This document shows positions 42,056-55,341 of a stretch of 64,000 bases of DNA, one piece after another. Positions within the stretch are counted from its first letter, which is position 1. Every line of letters starts with the position of its first letter. The translations under genes and the position numbers were made by a program. Below the pieces are notes generated by a model that saw only the letters and a list, made by a program, of their open reading frames with translations, was not told the origin of the DNA and made no database searches. Source of the stretch: Megamerina dolium (lineage: Eukaryota > Arthropoda > Insecta > Diptera > Megamerinidae); NCBI GenBank assembly GCA_963854835.1, contig OY978526.1, positions 58,844,149-58,908,148 of the forward strand, read 5' to 3'.

Positions 42056-45000
42056 TGTGTCATCCTGCACACTTATTGAATAGCCTGTGAAAAGAGTTCG
42101 TAATCTATTGTTTGACTGCGGCGTGGGATCGGATTGGTGGTTGTCTGTCTATTTATCATAGGGTAGAATATTTAAGTTTCGCTACCAATCTCTTTTGAAC
42201 TCGATTTCATGAAATTATGCCTCGATTTCGAAACAAAATGTGCTCAATTAAAAAGTAACGATGAAAAGAAAGTTATTTTGCTTATTGTCATTTTTTTTCG
42301 TATAATCTTTAATTCTTAATTCAAAGTCTGTTCTGTTTACTGCCTTTTTAGGTTGAGTAAAATTAGAAATCAAATAAAAAAATCTTAATACTAATTATTA
42401 TGGATTAAATTCGACATCATTATTAATTTAGGGAAATTTGCTAAGGTTTGGCATATTTTTCTAAAGCTTGTCTTTTTGTTTATTTCGAAAGTACACTATA
42501 TATACATTCAGATACGAGTAGTTGCTGAAAGTTCATCATCTGGAACTGTAACGAATTTAAAATACAAGTTAGTTAAAATACAAGTATTCGTATGTTTATA
42601 TGTACTTAAAAAGTGGTTAAGTATAATTACTATCAAGCAAATGCTATTGCTACATTTTGGTAACAAAGCGTAACTACTTAAGATGACTATTGCAAAAGAA
42701 TTGTTGAACCAAAAGAAGAAGTAGAGAGACGATAATCTAAATTAATAACAGCTGTTTATTTTTCATCACTTTATCATCCTTACTGCACACTTTGAAATGT
42801 AATTGCAAATGATTTTTGTTTTACAATTTATGGAAAAAATAATGTGAAATAATGTAGGGAATTAACGCAATTGGTTGTCGTCTGCAGATATATGCACATT
42901 CAAAAGACAAACAAACATTTAGTTGAATAATTTAAAATGCCAAAAAATACAACACATGATCAGAAGAAAAGAAATATGTTCGCACATAAGAAAATTAGAT
43001 CGTAATAGTTAAAAAAAAAAGACAGTGATGAGTCGTTGAATAAATAAATGCAGTCATGCCAATAAACAAAAGAATAGTATTAGAAGAAGGCAAGAAAGAA
43101 CAGATCGGCAGATCGACAGTCGCTTCTTCATACACTTTGAACAAACATGAGGTTGAAAAACCACCCAATGCATCTTAATGTTCATTGCTAATTTACAGTT
43201 CCCAAACGTACAAAAACAAAAAGTAAATCCGAAAAAGGCAAAGAAAAGAAAAAAGACTTGCAGTACGCTGATGATGATCGTGATCATGATCATGATGGTC
43301 GAAAACGGCGCACAAATTAATGTGGTTGGCTGTGGCGGCGTCTTTTCAAAGAACATCATCTATTTATATTTTGTTATAGCACCTTGTTGTCAAGAGCAAA
43401 TAAATATGATCGGTAATCATATGAGCGACCATGTACTATGAGTATGTAAGAAAATAAGAATTGAAATTAGGGTGGAAAATGTAGTACACAGGGCAGAAGA
43501 GAGATACCGAAATTCCCACAAAGTCAGTAGTCAGCTATTATTTAGACTGACGCAATGTGAATACAATTCCAATTCAGATTTCACAACGGAGGTTCATTCC
43601 TTTGTTTTTTGGTAGAGAAGAAAATATGTTTAGGGTGGCGTCAAAATACATCATCACCATGATCATACAAGCAATGCAGGTAGAATTTAAAATGAGTGTA
43701 TACCATACATTTGGATATATGTAGGTAGCTAGCGATGTGCAGTGGAAACGAAATAAATATATTCGAAAATAAAGGATATTCTAAAGCAAATGTGTACTGA
43801 GTAATAATAACAACCTTACTACATGCATACTAGGGCATGCAACCGAGCATAACGTGGTTACGACCCTGAGGACATATCGTACATATTATTATTATTGTTG
43901 TTTTCTGTTCGAAATAAATGAATGAGTGAACATATAAATAAAATCAAATTGAAGTTCTGTGAATGTATCTTATAGCCATGAATGTCTATGGTTGCACACA
44001 TTAATAACGCGTGCATATAAATAAAGGTAAAAAATCATTATAGATACAACTATATAGTAGAGGGTAAAGAAAGTACAGCCAAGTAAAAAGATAGATTTTT
44101 ATACATGCATAACATACTTGTACTCGTTATATAATAGTTATGTGACAGTTGACAAGATTTCTGAGGATAGACAGAGAATCAGACCGGTCGGACATGTAGA
44201 TAAATATATTGTCGGAAAGAAAGAGACACTTAACCGTGTTAACCATGCATAACGTAGGTGTATTTGTATATATTCGTATATATCATGATGATGGCAATGA
44301 ACAACAATACATTAACAGCATTAACATTGCGGTGTGGTACGAGTACTCAGTTGTAGGAGTGCACTTAAATGAAATAACGGTGTATGTGAATATTAAGATT
44401 TGAAGGTAAATAGTGGTTGTTATAGATACAATATATAAGTATAAATTATATATTCGTGATTCATCGCTGTAAGTGCTAATATTCAAAAAAATATATATCT
44501 TTGCCCATATACAAGAATTGAACCTCGCTTGACCATAGAAAGTAGAAGATATGTCGATTGGGTGCTGGGCCCAAATACCGTGGGATATGATTTTACGACC
44601 CACAATATAAATAATAATCTATGCATAATTTATTAAAAAGTACCTAGTAAACAAGTTCACTTTAAACAATTCCATTGCATTGCCAACATACTGGACAGTA
44701 GTCCAGTTCGTTCGTTGACCTCGTGTGCATTACGTCGTAGGTTTGAAACTTGTAGTGGCCAACCAGCCGCCTCGGGTTCTAACGAATTTTGAGATAATAA
44801 ATAATATGTTATGCTAAATGGTGCCCATCTGTGGTAAAATTTTGGTTTTTGCTAAAATAAGCTTCTGAAAGAGTTCTCTAAGAAAGTGAGGAAAGAATGT
44901 GAATTCGATAATTCAGAGGATGTACATTTCTTTTATTTTCAAATTTTAATAAAAATTCCTATTAAGAAAATATTTAATTAATCGTATTTCGTGTTTGATA

Positions 45001-46950
45001 GTAACTTTCGATTATTTTTGTCTTTTGTGACAATTGCTAAACTTAACTTTACACCGAGGAATACCATGTGGATGAAGATTCATCGTCAATTGCGCAAACA
45101 AAATTGCACGAATTCGGGTGTTTGAATTGATTTCGCAGCCACCGTATTATGTATGATGATAAAAACAACCAAGTTTGACAAAAAAAAATGTTTTCTTGTT
45201 TCACTTCAATTCAACTCTGTTTTGGAAAATGAGCATCGTCACCGAATGAAATACGACTATTATTTATTGTCATGTTATATCATTTATTTTATTCTAATCA
45301 CAATGGGCATTATTATAACGAAAATTGCGGTTTTTATGAATGAAATAAATATATAACTATAATGTAATATCCTCGTTATAATCATCTTTTAAATAAATAG
45401 CCTTTAGTTCATGCTCATTTTGAAAATGACACCTCTGTTTATTTGTGAATAACTTTTGTCATTGAAACTAAATTATACATTTTTCTTCATAAAGAAGTTT
45501 ATTCAAAAACACAAAATAATTAGTTTTAATAATTTATTCACATTAAAAATCTATGTAACTCTCACCGGGCAGCATATAAACATACATACTAGTATATCGG
45601 ACTCTCCTTCACTCTATTATTTACATAAGTAGTTAAAATGTTGTAAAACTTTCTAAGTAACTTTTTAATGTACTATACTATAAACATTTGAATTAAATAA
45701 AAAGTAAAAAGTCAATAAAAATTGTATATTATAATATATTAGTATACTCTTCTATCGTCGTCACTTACATACTACTTAATGAAGCATGTGGTAAGTAAAC
45801 GACGATGGTATTTAATTTTGTTTTCCTTGTTGGTTTTAAATATTAATAAATATGTATGTATTTACATAAACCATAGATAATACTTAAGAAATAAACCGAC
45901 TGCGTGGATTTCCATTTATTTTTCCCACAGTTAATATGTATAAACTCGGCTGATTATAGTATTATAGTATACTTGTTTAAATATTTACATAAATTGTTTC
46001 CACAAAAGAACTATTAATGTTGATGTTAATAAAACCCTAATAACTTCCTGTTCTAATAATTAAGCTATTCGCAGAAGTTTCGGAACCTACTGCAATATAC
46101 TGTAATTGTAGGAGCAATATCATGCAAAAATTAAAGCCAATGGCTTTCCATTGCATTGGAAATGAAAATAACTTGATGCATTTATATTATTGTTGTTTCT
46201 TTCATTCATATGTATGTCTTATTTTTTATATATCTAATTAGTATAGTTTCACATAAGTGCTGATGTCAGCTGTCAGGTGGTCAGCATAAGTTTTGCAGAA
46301 TTTGACATGCATTAAATCTGCAATACAATTATTAACTCGCACCCTTATTAATCTGACACCTGAGTACCAAAGAAAAATCTCCAGTAAAAAACGATTAATT
46401 TTTAATTATTGAGGGATAGGAAAAGTATTTAGGTTTAGGACTTATTTTAAAGTATTTAGTAATAGGTGTAGCTTTTTTTCGCGGCGTTTATGGTAAAGTT
46501 ATCATCAATAATGAAAGCTACATCTTTTACAAAGAGTGCTAACCAAAAAAGCAAGCGGTGTAATTGTATTTGTCTGAGAAACTTTTGATTTGTTTCGCTG
46601 ATACATAAAATATTACCGATTTGGATCGATATTTACATGCCTGCTAGCAAGCTAAGTCGTCGTAACTGAATTTCATAATTTGTTTAAAAGATAGTTAAAA
46701 ATACATGTAAATAAATTACCTGACATTTTTTCTTTTACAAAAAATAGGATCGCCTTTGAAAGGAATTACTGAAACCTATAATATCAATCTTTTGAAGTCG
46801 TCGCCAAAGTAACTCTCAGTTGTAAAAACAATTTTTCGTTTTTACTTATACAAATTCCATTTATCAAGGTTTGACTTACACATTTGTAGGTAGATGTACA
46901 TAGCATATTGGCTACCGTAACGCCTTCAACCGTTGACTATGTTTTGTTTT
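42056..46950. other. AT-rich DNA without recognisable gene or transposon
   Basis: About 4.9 kb of mostly unique-looking sequence. Short frames have no domain. Like 14.4-24.7 kb it could be host intron or intergenic DNA. Confidence 0.4.
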
Positions 46951-47905
46951 TATACCCTGCATAATGTAATATGAAAGGTATATTCATTTCGGTCAGATGT
47001 TTGTAACCACTTGAAGGAATCTCCGGAGATATGGAAAGTTATATATATTCGTGATCAGCGTCAATCAGGATCCATTACAAAGTTGAGGAAATTGAACAAA
47101 AATTTTAACCGCCATAACTTATAAAATACCTATCGGAGAAGAACGAAATTTAAGGTGTGCATTAGCATTGTAAAAGACTCACAGGAAATGGATGCGCCAC
47201 GCTCACTGTTTGTAGTAGCCAACATACAAAATGACCGAATTTCTTTTAAATTGAAATAGCTGTAACTTCTGCAATCATCTGGCTAGAATAACTATAATAG
47301 ACGCTTAGATTAATATGGTAGTCGGAAATAATCTGGCAAAAAATCAGTGTACCACGCCCACTTCTTATTGGGCCTCCTGTACAAAGTTGAGGAAATTGAA
47401 CAAAAACTTTTAACCTCCATAACTTATAAAATATTTACCGTAGAAGAACAAGATTTAAGGTGTAGATTAGCATTGTAAGAGTAACTAGACTCACAGGAAA
47501 TGAATGCGCCACGCCCACTGTTTATAGTAGCCCCCATACAAATGATCGAATTTCTTTTAAATTGAAACTGCTGAACTTTGACAATTTTCTGTCTAGAACA
47601 ACCATAATTGACACACACATTAGTATCGTAGTCGTAAATAATGTGGCACAAACCCAGTATGCCACGACCATTTCTTAATGGAGTTCAAATACAAAATCTA
47701 GGAGAACTTAGAATCTTCAAAACTACCTTTAAATTATCCCCTTTAAAACCCACATAACTTACTTAATACTTCGTCAAAGTCAACCATATTTCAGGTGTGC
47801 GCGTGGCTCTAAAAACTGGTGAGCCACGCGTACTTCGTAATGTAGCTTGCATACAAAGTAGTGGAAATAAAAGAAAAATATGGATATGCGGATATGGAGG
47901 GTATA
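46951..47905. repeat. repeat with TATACCCT / AGGGTATA ends and an internal tandem duplication
   Basis: It begins tataccctgcataatg and ends ggagggtataatttgg. Inside, a unit of about 300 bp occurs twice: acaaagttgaggaaattgaa at about 47077 and again at about 47379, each followed by gccacgc(t/c)cact and a TTTCTTTTAAATTGAAA block. A weaker third start is visible near 47690. Repeats with these ends and ccacgcccact blocks are common in higher flies. No coding frame. Confidence 0.65.
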
Positions 47906-48366
47906 ATTTGGTCAGCCCCAACCGACTATGAGGTCATTTTTTCTTTCCTAATTTGTTGCAAAAAAAATTATCGCGTTTTTTTGGATATGTGAGGTGTTAT
48001 GATGTTGATTTTTTCAGCGTGTGGCTTTTCGCTTTTTCCTGTTTGTGTTATTGTTTTGTTGAAATTGGATTTATGGATATGTACTTATTTACATATGTAT
48101 GTAAATACTTTCGCTACTCTCTGATTATTACCTTTTTCCTGTATTTCACTTGTTATGATAATGCTATTGAAAAAAATTGTTTCAGCATTAACCAATTAAG
48201 TTGTCGTGAAATTGTTGAAAAACTACGCATTTCTTTGACATTATAATTATTAGCATTAGTACAGTTTAAAAATAATAGTGGAATGTACGGTATATATTTT
48301 TTATATTTAAAACTTTTTCAAAAAACAATCGTATGAAAAACTAAACTAAAACTAATTCCAAAACAG
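47906..48366. other. no gene recognised
   Basis: AT-rich; nothing supported. Confidence 0.3.
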
Positions 48367-48737
48367 TGGGTGCCATAACTCAGTTGTTAGTGCGTAGGTC
48401 TTCTGATATGTAGGTCGTGGGTTCAATCCCCGGCAGAAGCATAACCAAATTTAATATCGAATAGATTTTTCTTTCGAAAGGTACCCACCTGCCGGCAAGA
48501 ATTGGCATTTTGTAACAATTTGACAAAAATGCTCTGTGACAGAACTAAGTTAAAGTGATGGCACTAGGGTTCTGCCGTTCGGAACAGGCTAATTTAAGTA
48601 CGTCCCTTCTAATGCTGTCCAAATTTAACACGCACAACAGTATTGGAAGCGAAGCTCGGTGTTATCACAATTGGCCTTAATAACCTAAGTGTGTCCTCTC
48701 AGAGAGAGGGCAGCCACATAACCTAACCTAACCTAAC
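48367..48737 (+). repeat. tRNA-derived SINE, copy 5, diverged, with a different 3' tail
   Basis: Head gtgggtgccataactcag (A box weakened to TAACTCAGTTG) and B box GGTTCAATCCC (48420-48430); the body to gcgaagctcgg near 48659 matches the other copies. After that the sequence is unlike them: gtgttatcacaattggcc ... gagagagggcagccacata and (ACCTA)n, instead of ggccaatgagtcctttgggg. It is therefore a distinct subfamily or a chimera. Confidence 0.85.
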
Positions 48738-51700
48738 AATACTATTTTTCCGTATGTCTTTCCATACTCCGCATAAACAGTTGAAACATGGCACAAAAGC
48801 TATATTTGCAGTGTATGGACCAGTTCATAAAAAAAGTTAACAAATACATATCAGAATATTTGATAAGACAGCACTGCAAATTTATTGTAAACAATTATAA
48901 AGCATGACTTTTTGTGCACAATAAACCATAAAAATATCATAGATATAAAAATGTAACACATACAAACCTCAAGCAGTTGTAACAATTTTAAAATATTAAA
49001 ATTCTAAATATTTTGAATGTGCTGTAGAGAAAAATAATTGTTTTAAGTGTACCGAAATAATCAGGTAAATCTATAAGCATATATGTTTTCAATAAACCCT
49101 TTTTTAAAAATTAAAATCAAGAAAGATATACAAGTATGTAAAATGCATTTAAGCCCATGTTGTTAAATTCATAATCGTCTATAATCAAGTAATTTAATGC
49201 GCCTTAATTTATTGAGTTATTTTTATGTATTTTCTATTGGTTTTGAATATGCTTCTAAATTTATGTGCATTTATCATAACACATATGGGTGTGGCAGCAT
49301 TACACACCTACCTATAATCATTATACAATATGTACATTAACTCGTATTACATATATATTGCACAGTATTTTTTAATATTTTTGTTATTGTTTTTTTGTTT
49401 TTTGTGATTGCAATATTTAGTTGTTTGCATCTACTCGTATGACCTTTTTGATTGACATGTAGCACTACCGTTTTTTGTTGTTGTTGTAGTTATGATAAAA
49501 AATTAACCAAAATAGTCAACGAAGTATCGTAATTGAATTTTGTATATAATAAATATTCATGAAAATTGTAAAGTGACGTGATTTTTTTAATGGTTAATTG
49601 GTGTTGTTCATGGTTAAGAACAAACATGGTACAGATTGAAACTGAGCTATAAACTAGTTAAATTGGTCACTTATGATAATTTGACGTCCATGACTGAATA
49701 AATTTGTAACAAAATTGTAAATGCCAGTCCAGAAAATAACGGTATACTCGTACTATACGGTTACGACTCCTCAGAAAGTTTTGCAAGGTAAAAGGCTCGT
49801 TTCAAAAATATTCAATTGAGCATAATTTAATCAATACTTATTCGGTTTATTCAAGATTTGGATTCCCTTCTTGGCTAGTACAACGCAGTTTGTTGTAAGT
49901 AATCCATAGTTAATAGATTAATCCATTAATTGATTAATCAAACTATTAATAAATAAGTATCGCTTAGTCAAAATAGTGATTAGGCAAAAAAAAAAAAATT
50001 ATTAAGATGATCCTGATTTTGATTAATCAAAAATGTCAATTAATCAGAATTTTGATTAATCATAATCATTAGAATGAAATAGTAGAGAGGAAATTTTTGT
50101 GTGTTTCAAACGAAATTTCTTGTGCCAAAACGTAGGAAATGTTGAAAAAAACATTTGGTGATTCAACCATGTCGAAAAAAAATTTCACACAAACTCTTTG
50201 TTCGCTATTTTTATCCATATTAAAAATCGCAGTAATGTGCCAACCTGGGAAAAAATTTATTTTGAAATATTCTCAGAGGGAAAATTAAAAATGAGAATTT
50301 CCGGGTACTTATTTGACAGAATGTATAAGAATGCGTAAAAACGAGTAAAAGTTAATATCTTGAAATAAACTGAAGTACTGAAGTAATGGATAGTTAGTGA
50401 GAATGTGTTTAATTCAATAGTAATTGTAATTTTTTATGCTCTATTGTTATCGTCATATTTTTATAGAGAGAAATGGGTTAATAGTGGCATGAATCTTATA
50501 AATAAAATAGATTTTATTTTTGTTATATTGAAAATATTATTCAGAATGTATCTATAATTAGTATGTAATGTATTATTATTAGTATCTAATGTTTTGAAAT
50601 ATTTCGTCATTTTCTACTAACGAATGTCGGTGTAAAATTAGTTTGGACACTCTTTTCGGTTTTGTAACAGCTTCCAGGGGCTGGTTATGTAATCATGCAT
50701 GTGTTTTCTTTGTTTGGATTGTGCACCAGATGTTGAAGACTAATATTATAGAAGACGAACTACTTTTGATGGGTGTTTTTGTGGGTTTCCAATTATTTTC
50801 TCTGGTTCTGATTGATACCAGACCAGTACCAGACCTGACCTGAACAAAGTACCAATTTGCTTCCTATGTCTGGTTTTGTTGTCTTTCAGGATTTTATTTT
50901 GTTTTGATTGAATGCGAGAATTTCAAGGTTCATATAGATTATTCGTTATGGAAAGTTTTATACTTTGTAAGCAACTATAAATTTAACGAAAATATTACTT
51001 TTTATGTAAATAAATGTTTTCGAATTGTTTCGTGACCATATTGGTCACAATAAATAGTTTTTCATATGCAGTACATGCATTCAGTTCTTTATGAAAGGTA
51101 ACATTGTATTGTATTTCTTCTGTTCTTAAATCGATTATTTACCCAAAGTAAGTATTGAAGCGAAAAATGGTCATTAAATTATGGTCAAGTATTTCATATT
51201 TACCACGATCATGTTTTTGTATACAGTTCGTTTTCACAATTTAAGCATTGAATTTAAATAACATGCATATATGTGTGCATAACGTACTTGTATTATTCAC
51301 ATTCGATTTTCTCTATTTTCAAATTTGTATTTTTACGAAATTGATAGGTTTCATATTACGAGTATTGGTACTGTTGCTGCAACACGTCAATGCAGCAGCT
51401 TAAAAACAAATTCTTGGTGATATTCGGACACATAAACTCGGCTATTTTCATTTGTGTTTACTTTCCCAATGATAATTTATTATTCTATTATTAGTCAGTT
51501 AGTCAGGTGGTAAAAACTAAAAAAAAAAGTTGCTCATATAAGGCTGCTTAATGCTTGATATCGATAAAATGCAATAACTAAATGCATTAACCATGTTTGT
51601 TTTCATGTGGGTAACCAACTACTAAGCAGCTGAAGAAGCACTTAAGTGAATATATGCATTTGTGTGTACGAGTAATAATCGAATAATGGCGGGTGATTTT

Positions 51701-51794
51701 TAAAAATGTTATTTATTTGATATGGTATGCTAACGTTGCTTTATATCAGTTGTAATTGCCAAATTGCTGATATGTGTTACAAGCAGTTGAACAT
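48738..51794. other. AT-rich DNA without recognisable gene
   Basis: No gene or long transposon recognised. A dense cluster of TAAT/ATTA and GATTAATC words lies at 49895-50070 (see below). Confidence 0.4.
49895..50070. promoter_or_regulatory. cluster of homeodomain-like sites
   Basis: Within 175 bp there are attaatcc, taattgatta (the palindromic spacing bound by paired-class homeodomain dimers), and four or more gattaatca words. Base composition alone makes TAAT frequent here, so this is a suggestion, not a demonstrated enhancer. Confidence 0.2.
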
Positions 51795-54700
51795 GAAGAC
51801 ATTCTTCTTCTTATGTGGCCATAACAACCGAATATCGATTTAGGCCGAAAATAATATGCTTCGCCAGCCATCTCTGTTCTTCGCTAGCTGGCGCCAGTTA
51901 GAAATTCCAAGCACCGTCAGGTTCTCCAGTACTTGGTCTTTTCACCGGAGGTTTGGTCTTCCTCTTCTGCGCCGTCCTCCAGCGGGTTCCGAATATAACA
52001 CCTTCTTAGCTGGAGCGTGTTCTTCCATTCGCTCGACATGACCTAGCCAGCGCAGCCGCTGGATTTTGATGCGTTTTACTATGTCAATATCGGCATACAG
52101 CTCGTACTGCTCATGGTTGTACCTTATTCGGTACTCGCCACCAACGCAAATAGGTCCAAAGATCTTGTGTAGGACTTTTCTCTCGAAACCTCCATGCGTT
52201 CGCTCATCGGAGGTGGAAATTGTCCAGGATTCAGCGCCATATGTTAGGACAGGCATGATGAGAGACTTGTAGAGTAGTTTTCGTTCTTCGAGAGAGGGCT
52301 CGACTTCTCAATTGCTTACTCAGCCCAAAGTAACACCTGTTAGCAAGAGTTATCCTACGCATGATCTCCAAGCTGACGTCATTAGTGCTGTTAATGCTGG
52401 TTCCAAGATAGACAAAGTCCCTTACTACTTCAAAAGCGTAGTTGTCAATAGTGACGTGCTGTCCAAGACGCCGGGACTCTTTGCTTGTTGACACTAGATA
52501 CTTCGTCTTGCCCTCGTTCACCGTGAGACCCATCCGACGCGACTCTCTTTCCAACTCTGAGAATGCTGCACTGACTGCTCGCGTGTTCATGCCGATTATG
52601 TCAATATCGTCGGCATACGCTAACAGCATGACACATTTGTTGAAGATAGTGCCATTATGTCGTAGCTCAGCAGCTCGTATCATTTTCTCCATAATAAGAT
52701 TGAAGAAGTCGCACGATAACGAATCACCTTGTCTGAAACCCCGTTCGGTATTAAACGGTGCGGAGAGGTCCTTCCCAATTTTCACTGCACAACGGGAGTT
52801 ATGCAGTGTCATTCTACAAAGTCGAATGAGCTTTGCAGGAATACCGAACTCAGACATTGTTGCGTAGAGGTAATCCCTTACCGGACTGTCGAAAGCGGCT
52901 TTATAATCAACAAATAGGTGGTGTGTGTCGATCTGTTTTTCTTGGGTCTTCTCAAAGGATTTGGCGCTGTGTGAAAATCTGGTCGATGGTGGATTTACCA
53001 GGTCTGAAGGCACACTGATAAGGTCCAATCAGGTTGCTGAGCATAGGCTTCAACCTTTCACACAGTACGCTCGATAGAACCTTGTATGCGATGCTCAGGA
53101 GACTTGTTCCACGGTAGTTGGAGCAAATTGTGGGGTCTCCTTTTTATGTACAGGACAGAGAACACTGAGCCTCCAATCATCAGGCATGCTTTCATCCGAC
53201 CATATTCTGCTTATGAGCTGGTGCATGCGGGTGAGCAGCTCATCGCCTCCGGTCTTAAACAACTCGACAGGCAGGCCATCAGCACCTGCAGCTTTTTTGT
53301 TCTTCAGCCTTAAAATGGCCGTTTCAACCTCGTCATAGTCGGGTGGTGGAATATCAACACCATCATCTGTAATTGGGGTTATCGGGCAAACTCCTCCACT
53401 GGCGGAATTGTTCGTAACATCGCCATTCAGTAACGTGGAGAAGTGTTCCCTCCATAGGCTCAGTACACTCTAGACATCCGTAACCAGATTCCCATTTCCA
53501 TCACGACAAGAAGAGGCTCCGGGATTTAAACCTCCACTCAGGCGCTTGATCTTTTCAAAGAATTTTCGAGTCTCATTCTTGTCGGTACACATCTCTATCT
53601 CCTCACACTCGCGTCTTTCCAACTCCCTCTTCTTGCGCCTGAAAAGACGTCTCTCTGCACTCCTTTTCTCTCTATACCGCTCCTTAACAGCTCGCGTTAC
53701 GCCTGCACGCAGGGTTTTTCTGTAGGCTGCGGTAGCGTCGCAACACTCCTGATCATACCACTCATTCCTCAGAGGCCGGTAGTAACCGATTACCTCCTCG
53801 GCAGCAGTATTCATGGAGTGGGATATATGTGTCCACCGTGCGCATGTATCATCAAGTGGGGGAGTGTTCTGCATAAGCAGATCCGATAGTCGAGTGGAGA
53901 ATGCATCTGCTGTCTCTGGAGATCGCAGCTTACTGACGTCGAGCTTTCTCTGTGTGGGACTTCTCTTGTTATTTGCGACACATAGGGGTGTGCGCACCTT
54001 AGCTGCAACAAGGTAGTGATCCGAGTCGATGTTGGCACCACGTATCGATGTCACGTCCATCACACTGGAAGCATGCCTTCCGTCAATCACCACATGATCA
54101 ATTTGGTTTCTTGTACGTTGATCTGGAGACAGCCATGTCGCTTTGTGGATGTCGAGATGCTGGAATCTGGTACTACCAATTACCATGTTTCGTGCTGCGG
54201 CGAAGTCGATCAGCCTCATTCCGTTATCGGAGGTGTTCTGGTGGAGGCTTAATTTTCCGACAGTTGGACCAAAGGTACCTTCCTTGCCCACCCTGGCATT
54301 AAAGTCGCCAAGCACGATTTTGATATCGTGGCGGGGGCAGCGGTCATAAGCTTCTTCGAGGCGCTGAAAGAAGCTCTCCTTGGTCACATTGTCCTTCTCA
54401 TCCGTCGGAGCGTGGGCACATATAAGGCTGATGTTGAAAAATTTTGCCTTGATGCGGATTGTGGCCAGCCGTGAGACAAGATGTCGTAGTCTCTTGCTGA
54501 CCAAAAATCCACATCCTAATTCGTGCCTTTCAGCATGGCAACTGTAGTAGATGTCACAGGACACTCTTTTGAAGCAGCCCTGCCCTGTCCATCGCATTTC
54601 CTGGAGAGCGGTGATGTCAGCTCTGTATTTTTCGAGGACATCAACCAGCTGGATAGAGGCACCCTCCCTATAAAGGGACCGGACATTCCAGGTGCATATC

Positions 54701-54930
54701 CGTAAATCGTTGTCCTTTTTTCGTTTGCGGGGGTCATCAACATAAGCGGTAGTCCTTATCAGAGGCATATTTGTTTTTTTCATTGGGGGAGTTTTTTTAT
54801 GTGGCGGGTCCCAAACCCAAATCACAACCTCTAACCGAGGAGATTTTCGCCACTCACTTCAGCCGCCTCCCAGCGGTTGCCAGGAAGACGTTGCCCGGTG
54901 GTCGCCACATGGAGGGCCCCCATTAATAAT
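51795..54930 (-). mobile_element. RTE-type LINE, near full length, dead
   Basis: In minus orientation: a GC-rich 5' region (54930-54826), endonuclease and linker (54825-53470), reverse transcriptase (about 53470-52290) and C-terminal part (52290-51855), then a short 3' end with aagaagaagaa-type repeats near 51810. A single-ORF layout with an AP endonuclease, no RNase H and a short simple-repeat tail is typical of RTE. At least two stops and three frameshifts are present. Confidence 0.87.
51855..54825 (-). pseudogene. RTE endonuclease-reverse transcriptase
   Basis: Endonuclease motifs: ICTWNVRSL, LQEMRWTG, LGDFNARVG, NQIDHVVID and IDSDHYLVAAK, all catalytic residues in place; then a basic helical linker (REKRSAERRLFRRKKREL). 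TAG at 53470-53472; the frame continues with KNKKAAGADGLPVELFKTGG. A frameshift near 53145 leads to SNYRGTSLLSIAYKVLSSVL and CAFRPGKSTIDQIF; another near 52965 to HHLFVDYKAAFDS, GFRQGDSLSCDFFN and the catalytic LLAYADDIDIIG (about 52610). A third near 52290 leads to YGAESWTIS and RLRWLGHVERM, a TGA at 51942-51944, and the end near 51855. It cannot encode an active enzyme. Confidence 0.87.
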
Positions 54931-55192
54931 AATGAAAGCGCCATCACATAGTAAGCAGAGCAAGCTATATGACTACCGCTCATTAACAAATAAAGGTATC
55001 ATCACATAGCGCTCAGATCAAACTACATAACAGCCAGTGAGTTGACTTGCGATGAGTTCAACAAGGATTGCGCTAGCCCCACCCGCTTGAGGCAGTTAGA
55101 CACGTTACCTTGCGAAAACACCACCAGACCACCAGACATTATGATGCATTTTTGATCATGTAAATTCCTATTGAATCTCATCTTATATATAT
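54931..55192. other. spacer between RTE and gypsy B
   Basis: Unassigned; possibly part of the RTE 5' untranslated region. No gene. Confidence 0.3.
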
Positions 55193-55196
55193 ATAT

Positions 55197-55341
55197 TGTT
55201 CCTTTTTTATTTTGTGAACGTTTAATCTATTAGAATCAACCATCGATCATTGGATTCTGTTAATAATAATCACAACACTTATTTTGTACAACTATATAAA
55301 GCACCAATTTATTTAATCAACTCTATTTACAATAACGCTTT
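55197..55341 (-). repeat. left (3') LTR of gypsy B, truncated
   Basis: Similar to 6615-6790 of copy A (gattctgttaataataatca, acaactatataaagcaccaa). It joins integrase coding sequence directly at about 55342; the U3 part is missing. Confidence 0.82.

Noticed and set aside
48716..48736. (CCTAA)n run resembling the insect telomere repeat (TTAGG)n
   Set aside because: Only three units, at the 3' end of a SINE copy; flies lack telomerase repeats, so this is a SINE tail.
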